A stretch of DNA of 64,000 bases, from NCBI GenBank assembly GCA_963662175.1, contig OY759218.1, positions 54,567,427 through 54,631,426 of the forward strand. Reading direction: 5' to 3'. This document shows, piece after piece, positions 10,660 through 21,810 of the stretch. The stretch comes from Aradus depressus (taxonomy: Eukaryota > Arthropoda > Insecta > Hemiptera > Aradidae). Made by a program: the position numbers and the translations under genes. The notes under the pieces are model-generated. The model made no database searches. It saw only the letters and a list, made by a program, of their open reading frames with translations, and had not been told where the DNA came from. Positions within the stretch are counted from its first letter, which is position 1. The number at the start of each line of letters is the position of its first letter.

Positions 10660-10671
10660 GGGAACGGGGGA
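10660..10671 (+). promoter_or_regulatory. Polypurine tract
   Basis: A GGGAACGGGGGA run sits just before the 3' LTR, where plus-strand DNA synthesis of an LTR element is primed. Copy 2 has a closely similar run before 44299. Confidence 0.75.
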
Positions 10672-10674
10672 TAT

Positions 10675-11835
10675 TGTAGCATGCCTACCTTATAGACAAT
10701 ATATAATGCTCAGAACTAGCGATGCTGCAGAGAATCGCGATCGCTAGGAGTAAAATATGGCTTGTGAGGTGTTGAACGAAAGAGAATTGCATTCGGAAGA
10801 ACATGCTCGAAACCAGCGATGGCTGCGAGGGAATCGCAATCGCTGGGAGCAGAAACAAAGGACAATAGAGATGGGGAATAGAAAGGAAGCCAGGATAATT
10901 GTCGGCATCCTGTGTGGTAATTATATTGTCGGCATCATTATTTTATTAAACAGGTTTTTCACATAACTCTAATGAATATCCGCTGGGATTCACAGCTTAA
11001 TATCCGCAGGCTATCACAGAACTTTTAAGTGGTCACCGGTGATTGGCTGAAGATGGGGTAGGCGGAGACCGACGACCAATGAGACATCAGGAATCATCCC
11101 CACCAAAAAAGGGGGCCGAGGATAGAGAGCAGTTTGGAAGTTTTTCCTTCGCTCAACTCTCTTCGCTCAACTTTTCGCTCATGTATCAACCGGTCACCAC
11201 GTTACTATTATATTTGACAGTGAGTTTCAGTATGTGATTTTAGATTCTTGGTTCACGTCTCGGATGATCAATACGTATAGTTTATATTTGACAGTGAGTT
11301 TGAATATGTGAATTGAGCAGTATTCGTTCATGTTTGGTGCCATTCAGGCGAGTGAGATACATTTTGATTTCGGATGCACATAAACTCAGTGAACAATCTG
11401 AATTCTATTGTGGCCTCCAGGCAGACCTACAAGGACTAGGTGAGTAGATGGGGTCTGAGGGATGTACATCAAGGATGATCACATCGCCACCTCCAGGGAT
11501 CAGTATCGAGGTACCTCGTAATTAAGGTAGAAAGTCCTTCAGACATATGGCCAATTTATATTCAATTGTTTTTTCTTTTATAAATATTATACGTTCTTCT
11601 AAAATAAATATGTTACTGTTCTAGGGTTTGAGTTGTCCATTCTATTTCCGCCCTCCCATTCTTCTTCTGGTTGACAGCAATAATTAATTATTGTTAATTA
11701 CTGAGGTCATTTGGCTATCCAGGTATTGTTTTTATTAAAGTCGCGATGTAAAAATACTCAATTTTAATAATTTTCCGATATAATTTTAGATTTACTAATT
11801 ACGTAAAAATGCACTCACGCAGGAAGGAGAGGTGG

Positions 11836-11839
<4 letters not shown>
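10675..11839 (+). repeat. 3' LTR of copy 1
   Basis: Same ends as the 5' LTR, 1165 bp. It carries the extra block around 11022-11175 and lacks the block matching 7290-7332. The remaining sequence differs from the 5' LTR at only scattered bases, so the insertion is not very old. Confidence 0.9.

Positions 11840-11907
<68 letters not shown>
11837..11907. repeat. (TA)n microsatellite between two LTRs
   Basis: About 35 TA units separate the end of one LTR element and the TGTAGCAT start of the next. Both elements seem to have entered the same TA-rich tract. Confidence 0.95.
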
Positions 11908-11910
<3 letters not shown>

Positions 11911-13140
11911 AGCATTACCAGGATACCAGCGATCATTCGCGATATAATCGCGTTTATAATAAATAAATGAGGTTGCGAGAAGCCGCCACCAGAGACAGTA
12001 GCAGCACCTTCCAGAGGCTTTACTTGGGTCAGGAGGGATACAGTTCAATTTTTAGCGGATTCCAAGTAATTGGAGACATCCGGACAGGTGCAAGATAGTT
12101 CAACAATATCGAGAACAAAGAAGAAGTTGGACAAAGAAGGGTCGAAGCTCCGCCCAATATGACGTGGACAAACAACGTGAGCCAATGAACAGCCAGATGC
12201 AACCGGTCTTCCCCCTCCATAAGGCGCGAGGAGAAGTCCGAAAAACGGTGTTCACATCGTCAGTCTTGCGACTGATACCGGGCGGACTCCACGTCGCTCT
12301 CAGTGCCGATTTATATAGTAATTTATTCTAAATTCAAAATGTGATCATAGTTAATCTCACGATCAGTCTTGTGACAGATACCGGGTGGAAACCACGTCGT
12401 TCCGCAGTTTGTGTTTTATAGAGAAATAAGTCTAAGTGTGAAAAGTGATCATAGAGTTGAAAGTGTAATCAGACAGTTTAACCATTACCAGTCTAGCAAT
12501 GGATCCCTGTCGGAACCCACGTTACCCTGCGTTCCGATTTTGAGATGCCAGACATTTATTTCCCCACTTTGAAGAGATACTCCGTCCGAAGCATCATCCA
12601 CCCCTTTAGATGTGTCGACGCACCAGGACATCATTTGTTTATTCATTTCAACGCAGCAGGCCAGGAATGAGGAATTCAACTCACAGGTTTTATTTTTCAA
12701 ATATTCATGTATTGCCAATAGAGCCATATAAAGGACCAATAATGCCCTGCAGACAGATTTTCAATTGTCACCTTTTGCCCATCAGGCTTCACCATTAGAT
12801 TAATCATTTTTTTATTATTATTACTACAATAATTATGCTTGTATAAATGTTTTATTTTATATTATAATAAATATGTTTTCATTTTAATTTTCGTTTATTT
12901 ACCCAGACATTATGCATGCTACTCCAGGGTGGTCAAATGTAATTAACAAAGAGTTAGTTACAAGTGATCCCCAACAAATATCTTGAAGCTATTCTGATAC
13001 TGAGGAAGTGGAGGTTATTCAGGCAATATTTCGTTTTAAAGTCGCGATATATTTTAATTAACTTTTGCTCGATAAATTAATATTTAAATTTTTTTAGTAA
13101 TCCACTAATATTCCACTTCACCGGTAGCAGGTAGGTTTAA
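11908..13140 (+). mobile_element. Solo LTR of a diverged relative of the copy 1 family
   Basis: Starts TGTAGCATTACC next to the (TA)n tract. Near the far end it shares an AAAGTCGCGATAT block with the LTRs at 6418, 10675 and 21811. Inside are three diverged repeats of about 105-125 bp, starting near 12259, 12364 and 12489, each with CAGTCT and a TACCGGG or related motif. No primer site follows. The right edge is uncertain, within about 20 bp of 13140. Confidence 0.65.
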
Positions 13141-13440
13141 ATATATAAAATTAATATAACTCCCACAGTTGAGCGGAAAAAGGAAGGGATAAGAGCAATG
13201 GATGCTTAGGTCCCTAGGTGTACACACCAGCCCTATATATACATATTTCTGAGGGCTGATTGTGTCACCGCAGCCAGAGTAGGCCTATTGTGTGCCCTGT
13301 GTGTGTTGGTCCCTACAGCAACCCTGTATCTTTAATAAAGTCCAGGATTCTGCTGCAGGTTCCCTCTATTACCTGCTTCGGTTCCGTTATGGCAGACCCG
13401 AAGCTGTAAAATCTTCTGCTTTCTAGTGCCCCGCACTGGC

Positions 13441-13905
13441 TTAGAATATGAACCGGAGTCTCATTTTCCTGCACAGAAGGCTTCTAGCGATGCCCATATT
13501 GTGTAGGTGTTTGTTCATATGACAGTGTCCCGTGATCAGCCCTGTCATAGCTCTTAGATCCATTCTGCTCATATTCAGGACCTCTCGGCTCCTTTTCTCT
13601 GAGGGTTCCGCAACGAAGAGTTTTGCATGTCTTTGCTTTGGGACCCCTCTCCAGAACTGGATGTGTTTCCTGGTCAGCCAACTTTTTATTGCCGACCTTG
13701 CGGTGCTCTTAGAGATCCCGCAGAAGGGTTCCGGTCCTATAGGTTCTCTGTAAGCTCCTGACCGGGCAAGTTGATCAGCCCTTTCGTTGCAATCAAACCC
13801 CTGATGCCCTGGCACCCATCTGAACTCTACTCAATTTTGGTCCGTCAGGGACTCCAGGGCTTGAAGGCATTCCAGGACGATTTTGGAATCTATGATGACA
13901 GCTTG
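13441..13905 (-). pseudogene. RNase H domain remnant and C-terminus of a LOA-like LINE
   Basis: The minus strand reads WVPGHQGFDCNERADQLARS, a typical LINE-encoded RNase H motif with the conserved His, followed by GHCHMNKHLHNMG and LCRK, a C-terminal region seen in insect LOA/I-group elements. An in-frame TGA lies upstream at about 13836, just before the WVPGHQG motif, so the product would be broken. RNase H removes element RNA from the RNA:DNA hybrid in these families. Confidence 0.75.
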
Positions 13906-14069
13906 CAGCGCTGCTTGACTATATCAATATCCCTGCGGAGGGAGCAGGTACCCCAGAGACACCCTGGACCCCTCGAACCGCCGCCGACGTAGACGGGGCA
14001 GGTTCCCTGAGGATGCCTTGAACTCCGCGTCCCGTCGACGTGGATGGGGATTACCCTCCAGAAGTGCCC

Positions 14070-14441
14070 TTAACCCCGCGACCCGCTGACACGGTCGAAG
14101 CAGGTATCTTGTAGGTGCCCTGAACTCCGCGCCCTGCAGGCGTAGAGGAAATGGGACCCTTGGGGGTGCCTTGGGCTCCTTTTGTTTTGGTCCCCTGCCT
14201 TCCCGCGGCTGGCGATATCGATTTGTCCCGAACCTGATTCTGCCGCTCTTTTGAGCTTTCGTCTAGCTGCCCCTGACAATTTTACTCTCATCAGGTGCAG
14301 CTTTCCAACTACCTCAGTAACCTCACTCGCCTGTCCGGATTGCGAGCCCAAGGGAACCGAGGTCTCGCGAACACCAGAAAAAGCGGAGGCTGACTGAGGG
14401 TCCGCCGGGGTAGACGTTTGCTCTTCATGATCCATGTACAT
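14070..14441 (-). pseudogene. N-terminal ORF fragment of the LOA-like LINE
   Basis: The minus-strand frame carries KLSGAARRKLKRA, a basic motif I associate with the N-terminal region of LOA-type insect LINE proteins, between Ser/Pro/Thr-rich stretches. It is probably nucleic-acid binding. The frame then enters degenerate repeats of about 60 bp rich in GGG/CCG codons and ends at the deletion before the RNase H remnant. The start codon is uncertain. Confidence 0.55.
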
Positions 14442-14515
14442 GGTGATCGCTGACAGATTCTACAGAGAGCTTCTGTCGGGAGGTGTTGCAGACAGATTCT
14501 CCTGTGTAATATCGA

Positions 14516-14955
14516 AAAAACAAAAAGATGGATATTAATTGTTTTAATATATTAAAATAAATATAATCATCAAGATGGAAATATTTGAATTGGAAGGCAG
14601 GAAATCAACAGGAAGTCGGTAGAAAACCATCAGCAGTCCCGAGTATGTGAGGGTGGGGGCTTGGGCAACCAATAGGCACTCAGAAGAGTCCCGGTTGGGA
14701 AAAAAATGGAGGCGAGCGAGCCGCACCCAGCTAGAGAGCACTAGGATCACTTCGTCTGTTACCTCCGGAGAGGGAGGAGCTACTTCTGGAGCCACCAGCG
14801 AGGAGGGAGGAGCCCACTCTGGAACCAGCCCTTGTCCATCCAACATCCCAGAGCCAGGACTCAGACCAAAGAAGAAGATGTGTTGGAGCTCACTACTATT
14901 TTGAAACATACAGCAGAGGTTGATGGTTGAAGAAATCCAGAACCATAAACAATTA
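14516..14955. other. Unassigned sequence
   Basis: GAGG-rich stretch at 14760-14820 and no recognisable family. It may be the 5' UTR of the neighbouring minus-strand LINE, or host sequence. Confidence 0.4.
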
Positions 14956-16511
14956 TCTATATAATAAAAATGACTGGCTAATTTTGCTAAGCGCAAAACT
15001 CGAGAACGGCTTGACCAATTCGGCTAATTTTTTATTCCAAATATTCGTTGAAGTCCGAGGAAGGTTCTTATGAAGAGTTCTTAGCTGTTAATTATAGAGA
15101 TGGCGATCTGAGATAGATTAATCGAAGAATCGATGTTTGGGGTCGTATTGATCGATGTGAACAATGATGATCGATCAAGTGAATCTATCTCAGACACCCT
15201 AAAATCATTTACTTACCGTTTCGTTTTATTCAGTTTTTAGTGCATGTTATTTTCTTGGTTGTTTTTAAATCTTCGAATCTGGCAAGTTCCTCGATTTATC
15301 TTTGGCTGTCATCTTTGTCATTTACTTACTGTTTCGTTTTATTCAGTTTTTAGTGCGTGTTATCAGTTTTTAGTGCGTGTTATTTTCTTGGTTGTTTTTA
15401 AATCTTTGCTTCTGGCAAGTTCCTCGATTTATCTTTGGCTGTTTGGTTGTCATCTTTGTCATTTACTTACTATTTCGTTTTATTCAGTTTTTACATATCC
15501 ATTTTGCACGGGAGGGGGGGTTGTGGGGGTAGGTCTTAGTATAAAGATATCGGTAACTCATTAGCTAATATTCGGATTGTCATGGAATTTCACATGTAGT
15601 ATTCTAAAAAGCCAAATTTAAAAATAGGATGTGTGGTCTCAAAATTTGAAAGGGGGGGGGGGGGGCTAGGCCTAACATAACGATAGTGATAGGTCTTTAA
15701 CGGATGATCGGATTGTCATGGAATTTCACATGTAGTATTCTTAAAGGCCAAATTGAAAAATACGGTACGTGACATCTCAAAATTTTGAACGGGAGGGGGG
15801 GTTGTGGGGGTAGGCCTACCTATAAAGATGTCGAATTCTTGAAAGCCAAATTGAAAAATAGGGTGTGTGACACCTCAACATTTTGAAAGGGAGGGGGGTT
15901 TTGGGGGTAGGCCTTAGCATGTCGCAATGGTCGAATTGTCATGGAATTTCACATGGAGTATTCTTAAAAGACAATGCAAAAAAAAGATATGTGACTTCTC
16001 AAAATTGTCAACGGGAGGGGGGTATGGGGAGGGCAAGCATATAACTAAATAGTAGTTTCTAAAGCAGTATTTAAAAATTGGCTGTGACCCTTTTGGACGG
16101 GAGGGGCGGGGGTGCATTAATGCTGAATGAATCTCACATGGAGCTTTCTTAAAGATGGGATATAGCCCCAATTTTAATACGGTGGGTTTCCTAAGCATGT
16201 ATTACCTAGGAGGTCCACCGTTGCACGGTAAATAATAGCTCTCACCAGCGTTCTTAAGCACAAAATTGCTAGGGCATCCGCTGTTGCAAGGCACATACTA
16301 GCTGCGGTGCCCAATGTTCCTAACTACGTACTATCTGTGTTGCCCAGCGGTCCTAAGAACTTAATAGCTGGTTGCACGGAGTTGCAAGGCCCTTACTATC
16401 TAAGGTGCCCGGCGTTCTGAAGTAGGAACTAGCTATGGTTCCAAATGGAAAAAAAAAAAAAAAATCCAGTCCAATAGCTTTTGACAGAACGACGTCTGTC
16501 GGGTCAGCTAG
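14956..16511 (+). mobile_element. Helitron H1 of a tandem array
   Basis: Starts A|TCTATATAATAAAAATGA and ends CTAG (16508-16511), the canonical TC...CTRR termini. A 6-bp-stem hairpin (16483-16500) precedes the end by 7 nt. The body holds about four minisatellite units with GGCCTA...GGGAGGGGGG and, near the 3' end, degenerate repeats of TACTAGCT-GGTGCCC. No Rep/helicase ORF. Confidence 0.85.
16483..16511 (+). terminator. Helitron 3' hairpin and CTAG end (H1)
   Basis: GACAGA and TCTGTC pair around a 6-nt loop, followed by GGGTCAG and CTAG. In Helitrons this hairpin acts as the stop signal of rolling-circle transfer. The next base starts H2. Confidence 0.85.
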
Positions 16512-16578
16512 TCTATATAATAAAAATGAGTGCTAAATTTTGCTAAGCGCAAAACTCGAGAACGGCTGGACCAATTCG

Positions 16579-16750
16579 AATGGACTTGAAAAATAAAATA
16601 AAACTTGTTTATTTAATATATTGTCTAATTTCACTAACTATATATACATGGGAGTACTTTCGGTATTTCTACCATCCTCAGCCAAAAGCATAAGAGATAA
16701 GACTGAAAAAGAATTATTTCACAATATCTCTGCAATAATGTCAGTTTTCA
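16579..16750 (-). mobile_element. 172-bp insert with 12-bp duplication; Penelope-like or SINE-like fragment
   Basis: TGGACCAATTCG occurs at 16567-16578 and 16751-16762, and H1 lacks the insert, so this is a clean insertion. On the minus strand it contains CTGAGGA, then a GGTA-GAAA-TACC stem-loop, then GAAAG (16681-16657), which resembles the hammerhead-like core found in Penelope-like elements. No poly(A) is present. Family assignment is tentative. Confidence 0.6.
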
Positions 16751-17192
16751 TGGACCAATTCGGCTAATTTTTTTTTTCAAATATTCGTTGAAGTCCGAGG
16801 AAGGTTCTTATGAAGAGTTCTTAGCTGTTAATTATAGAGATGGCGATCTGAGATAGATTAATCGAAGAATCGATGTTTGGGGTCGTATTGATCGATGTGA
16901 ACAATGATGATCGATCAAGTGAATCTATCTCAGACACCCTAAAATCATTTACTTACCGTTTCGTTTTATTCAGTTTTTAGTGCATGTTATTTTCTTGGCT
17001 GAATAAAACGTAATTACAACTCCTACTGTTTCGTTTTATTCAGTTTTTAGTGCGTGTTATTAGTTTTTAGTGCGTTTTATTTTCTTGATTGTTTTTAAAT
17101 CTTCGCTTCTGGCAAGTTCCTCGATTTATCTTTGGTTGTCATCTTTGTCATTTACTTACTGTTTCGTTTTATTCAGTTTTTACATATCTACA

Positions 17193-18444
17193 TCTATATA
17201 ATAAAAATGATTGGCTAAATTTTGCACGGGAGGGGGGGTTGTGGAGGTAGGCCTTAGTATAAAGATACCGGTAACTCATTAACTAATAGTCGGATTGTCA
17301 TGGAATTTCACATGTAGTATTCTAAAAAGCCAAATTTAAAAAAAGGATGTGTGAAGTCTCAAAATTTGAAAGGGGGGGGGGGGGCTAGGCCTAATATAAA
17401 GATAGTGATAGGTCTTTAACGGATGATCCAATTGACATGGAATTTGACATGTAGTATTCTTAAAGGCCAAATTGAAAAATACGGTACGTGACATCTCAAA
17501 ATTTTGAACGGGAGGGGGGGTTGTGGGGGTAGACCTACATATAAAGATAGTGATAGGTCTTTAACGGATGATTGGTATGTCATGGAATTTCATATGTCGA
17601 ATTCTTGAAAGTCAAATTGAAGAATAAAGTGTGTAACGTCATAAGAGGGAGGGGAGTTGTGGGGGTAGGCGTAAATATAAAGATACTGATAGGTCATTAA
17701 CAGATGATTGGATTGTCATGGAATTTCACATGTGGTATTTTTAAAGCCCGAATTAAAAAATAGGGTGTGTGGCATCTCAACATTTTGAAAGGGAGGGGGG
17801 TTTTGGGGGTAGGCCTTAGCATAAAATAGTTGTAGCTCATTAACGAATGGTCGGATTGTCATGGAATTTCACATTTAAGTATTCTTAAAAGACAAAAACA
17901 AAAAAAGGATATGTGACGTCTCAAAATTGTCAACGGGAGGGGGGTATGGGGGGGGGGGGGGGGGGGGGGGGCAAGCATATACCTAAATAGTAGTTTCAAA
18001 AGCAATATTTAAAAATTGGCTGTGACCCTTTTGGACGGGAGGGGCGGGGGTGCATTAATGCTGAATGAATCTCACATGGAGCTTTCTTAAAGATGGGAAA
18101 TAGCCCTAATTTTAATAGGGTGGGTTTCCTAAGCTATTACCTTGAAGGTGCACCGTTGCACTGTAAATAATAGCTCTCACCAGCGTTCTTAAGCACAACA
18201 TACCTAGGGCATCCGCTGTTGCAAGGCACATACTAGCTGCGGTGCCCTGCGTTCCTAACTACGTACTATCTGTGTTGCCCAGCGGTCCTAAGAACTTAAT
18301 AGCTGGTTGCACAGAGTTGCAAGGCGCATACTATCTAAGGTGCCCGGTGTTCTTAAGTAGGAACTTGCTGTGGTTCCAAGTAAAAAAAATAAAAAAATCC
18401 AGTCCAATAGCTTTTGACAGAACGACGTCTGTCGGGTCAGCTAG
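17193..18444 (+). mobile_element. Second Helitron 5' terminus inside H2
   Basis: TCTATATAATAAAAATGATTGG, preceded by A, starts at 17193. H1 has a matching site near 15500 with the terminus deleted. H2 is therefore itself a composite of two Helitron heads sharing one 3' end. Confidence 0.7.
18416..18444 (+). terminator. Helitron 3' hairpin and CTAG end (H2)
   Basis: Same GACAGA/TCTGTC hairpin and CTAG as in H1, followed immediately by the TC start of H3. Confidence 0.85.
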
Positions 18445-19024
18445 TCTATATAATAAAAATGAATGGCTAAATTTGCTAAGCGCAAAATTCGAGAACGGCT
18501 GGACCAATTCGGCTAATTTTTTTTTTTCAAATATTTGTTGAAGTCCGAGGAAGGTTCTTATGAAGAGAGTTCCTAGCTGTCAACTGGAGGGGGGGGGGGG
18601 GGGGGAGTTGTAAGGGGAGCCTAAGCATAAAAATTGCTCTAGCGCACTAACGGATGGACGGATTATCATGATATTCACATTTAGTATTTTTAAAAGCCAA
18701 TTTGAGAAAAATAGATTATGTGGCGTCCATAAATTTTGAACGGGAGGGGGGGTTGTAAGTGGGGCCTAACCATAAAAATTGTTCTAGCCATTAACGAATG
18801 GACGGATTATCATGAAATTTCACCTGTAGTATTCTTAAAAGCTTAGTTAAAAAATAGGACGCTATGTGGCGTCCCTAAGTTTTGAACGGAAGGGGGGGTT
18901 GTAAGGGGAGCCTAAATATAAAAATAGTTCTGTCATTAACGGATGTTCGGATTGTCATGGAAGTTTATATGTAGTTTTCTTAAAAACCAAATTGAAAAAT
19001 ACGCTAAGTGACCTCTTCATAATA

Positions 19025-20190
19025 GGATAATGCAAGATGCTTTCTCCCCCCATCCACTTGTCAACGAGATCCTCCTGGCTCTCCGAGATCTTAGAGAGAA
19101 GGGGAAGGAAGTCATATTCTTATGGATCCCAGGACACTGCGGCATCAAAGGAAATGCAGAAGCCGACAAACTGGCAAGGGCTGCCACTACAGAAGGGCAA
19201 CCATGTAATGGAATATTAGCCTCGGACCTTCGTACTTCGTTCAAGCAAGCAGTATGGAGCGACTGGGAGCAGCAATGGTTGAAGTTAAGGGACAACAAGT
19301 TAAGAACGATAAAGTCCTCAGTCCGAGCTTGGGAAACTTCTTCGAGAACAGACCGACGAGAGGAAGTTGTTCTGACCAGACTGAGGATTGGTCACACCCG
19401 TCTGACTCATGATCACCTGATGAGCCGCAGTCCTCCACTGGACTTTACCACTTGTGGAACCCCGCTCACCGTACAACATCTGCTCACCGAATGTAGAAGG
19501 TACGAGAGGCTAAGAGAGGTACTAGATCTTCCGGTGATGCTTTATGAATCGCTGGGTGACGACGCCTCAGTTATTCACTTGGTAATCAGGTTCCTACGCC
19601 AATCTCGACTCATCACAGAAATCTAACAAATACCCGCTCCAACTTTACCACACCCCCCCGGTTTCTTTGCATAATGTCCCACTAATCTATAGCACCCAGT
19701 AATTCATAGTTTCTCTCCAAATTGCCTGTCCCACTCTATAGATCAATGACCGAACAATAGCTGATAACGTAGATCCCTTACGTCTGGGATCCCTCTGGGG
19801 ACGGGGGGGTGGCGGGGGCGGGGCCTTGAGTGGGGCCCCTGGGGTGTCTCAGTGTGCGGACGGTGGCTGGGCTGGGGGGCTTGGTCGGCTCCACTGGGAT
19901 CTCTGGACTGATAAAGTCCCGGGCTTGGAGGGTGTGGCCGGTGCCACATACAAGCACACCCTCTCTAACAGGCCTAGCTACACCGGGGCCTAAGCCCAAT
20001 GCCTAAAGAGAGACGCCCAGTTGTGCCGTTGCTTGTCCCCTGGCCTGGTTGGGACGCTCACTGGGTGCCCCGGGGTTCTGTGCGGGGTCCCCCCTCCGTT
20101 CGCCCCCCAGTTTCTCTGCGGGACCTCTTACTTATTTGAACAACCAGGCATCAATGACCCTTGTGGTTGATATGCCATAAAAAAAAAAAT
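19025..20190 (+). mobile_element. 5'-truncated LINE fragment (RNase H-bearing, I-group)
   Basis: RNase H coding (19030-19626), a GC-rich 3' UTR and a short A-run at about 20178-20188. It interrupts the minisatellite of H3. No clean target duplication is visible and part of the target unit seems lost. Confidence 0.65.
19030..19626 (+). pseudogene. RNase H and C-terminal domain of an I-group LINE, 5'-truncated
   Basis: The frame is open for 198 codons. It carries FLWIPGHCGIKGNAEADKLA, the LINE RNase H motif with conserved His and Asp, then a C-terminal TCGTPLTVQHLLTECRRY segment that forms a Cys/His cluster of the CCHC type. The first half of RNase H (with the first catalytic Asp and Glu) and all RT are missing because of 5' truncation, so it cannot be functional. 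The GC content and 3' UTR contrast with the host Helitron. Confidence 0.8.
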
Positions 20191-20506
20191 AGATGATCCA
20201 ATTGTCTTGGAATTTCACATGTAGTATTTTTAAAGGCGAAATAGAAAAATACACTATGTGACATCTCAAAAATTTGAACGGGAGGGGGGGAGGGGCTAAA
20301 CATAAAAATAATACTGACTGATTAAAGGTAATCGGATTCTCATGAAATTTCACATGTAGTAGTAGTAACTACGTACTAGCTGTGGTGTCCAGCGTTCCTA
20401 ACTACATACTAGCTGTGGGGCTCGCCGTTGCAGGTACATACTAGCTGTGGTGCCCAGAGTTTTTTAACTACGTACTAGCTGTGGGCAACGCCGGGTATTC
20501 TGCTAA

Positions 20507-21806
20507 TTATACCAATATATTTTAGGAGTATAGTAAAGTAATTTTTGAAGGATTCTTTCGATCATAAATTTTAAGAATGTTTAAAACAAATATATTTAGT
20601 CAAATAAGAATGGCGTAATTTTCCTTTTATGTATTTTGCACCTTACGTCATCTTGATTTTTCAAAACTGTTGCGTCTTGGCGAACCCACGCAACCAAAGA
20701 AATAGGTAAGAATTAGAATCATATAGAATCATTGTTTTTCAAGAACAACATTATTATTTTACATACACAACAATAAATTCAATTTACACCTGCGAGACTC
20801 TGTCCAGTAAGGTTTCCGGCAGGTTTTACATTGGGCCCCTGCCGGGTGATGTTTTTTCATAGTTTTTTGTTGGGTTGCCATATTTTTCCCACGAGTAAAA
20901 GGGGAATTAAATGGTCACCACACGCATTTTCCGACTACCCTTGGATTCCAAAAATATATATATATAAAAAAAAAATGCTGTCTATTTGTGTGTCTGTGAA
21001 CACGATAAAATGAATGCCCAGGGCAGATATCTGTATGTTCTTTATAATTTTCATTGGGTTTCATTCCGCATGGAAGGTTATTTTAAGTTTAGTAGGTAGT
21101 AAATTTCAATGCACCTCACTTAAAAACATTTACCTTTTGTAATCTGAAGAGGGACCCCAGCGGCTTCTTGAAAACTAAAAAAGGTCTCAAATTGATAATG
21201 AGACAACATCCTTGGATGATATTTAAGGCAGCCGGACCATCTTCAACGCAAGACATGCGGCAGTCTCATAGGATGGTACCTCCCTCGGACAGCCTGCTCC
21301 ACACCTGAAACACATCAAGAAATCAAAAATACGTCGGTAAACCACAGCCAATCTGCTTAATGTTTCGACACAAAATTTAGTATGAGATTCAGAAGCCAGT
21401 ATGTAAATGAAATATTCATTGTTAGCCAAAATTAGGGGAAGTAGAACGTAGGTGATTCACCAACTTTTTTTGTTACTTAACACAATTACTTAACACAGCC
21501 TTACCAATATATTTATTGTCATCATTAATAAAAAATATATAATAATTATATATTTTTTATTAATTATGACAATGAATATTAATTATAATAATTATTATAA
21601 TATTATATTATTAATTATTAATAATATATTATAATAATTATTAACTAAATAATATAAATAAAAACAATAAGTAAACATCATCACATTTCCTGCAGAAATT
21701 GTTTGCTGGTCTTCTACTAAATTTTGATTTCTACAGTAGTTTCCGAAAAGGGTCCTAATAAAAATAAATAGAAAGTTGATGACGTGCAATTTTTAAGAAA
21801 GTGGAC
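20507..21806. other. Unassigned; includes a dispersed repeat near 21355-21430
   Basis: The stretch containing CGACACAAAATTTAGTATGAG (about 21368) recurs in diverged form near 53815-53865, so it is a dispersed repeat of unknown class. 21520-21660 is almost pure A/T. No gene recognised. Confidence 0.5.
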
Positions 21807-21810
21807 GTAT

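Larger units (their letters stand above)
6418..11839 (+). mobile_element. Non-autonomous LTR retrotransposon, copy 1 (tRNA-Lys primed, Osvaldo/Ulysses-like)
   Basis: Complete element: 5' LTR 6418-7466, primer-binding site 7469-7486, single ORF 7915-8847, non-coding tail, polypurine tract about 10660-10671, 3' LTR 10675-11839. ATAT flanks both ends, though inside (TA)n this is weak evidence for a 4-bp duplication; the solo LTR at 21811 of the same family has a clear one. Long LTRs, 4-bp duplication and the tRNA-Lys primer site match the Osvaldo lineage of Ty3/Gypsy (inference). Protease, RT, RNase H and most of integrase are absent. Confidence 0.9.
13160..14515 (-). mobile_element. LOA-like non-LTR retrotransposon with its centre deleted
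   Basis: On the minus strand an N-terminal ORF1-like part (14441-14070) runs into a proline/glycine-rich repeat region (14070-13930) and then directly into an RNase H domain (about 13905-13441) and a 3' end near 13160. Endonuclease and RT, normally about 3 kb, are absent. The 3' terminal 80 bp reappear on the plus strand at 23322-23398. Confidence 0.6.
16512..18444 (+). mobile_element. Helitron H2, joined head-to-tail to H1
   Basis: Starts TCTATATAATAAAAATGA directly after the CTAG of H1 and ends CTAG at 18441-18444 with the same hairpin (18416-18433). It is longer than H1 because of a 172-bp insert at 16579-16750 and a second internal start at 17193. Minisatellite units again fill the body, with a G-run at 17947-17971. 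Confidence 0.85.
18445..20506 (+). mobile_element. Helitron H3 with a nested LINE fragment
   Basis: Starts TCTATATAATAAAAATGA abutting H2. The body is the same minisatellite, broken by a LINE fragment at about 19025-20190. The 3' end differs from H1/H2: a short GGGCAACGCCGGG hairpin-like run, then CTAA (20503-20506) followed by T. H3 is thus chimeric, or belongs to a sibling family sharing the same head. Confidence 0.7.

Noticed and set aside
19743..19999. Proline-rich ORFs on the minus strand
   Set aside because: They are the antisense of the GC-rich LINE 3' UTR, with no family motif.
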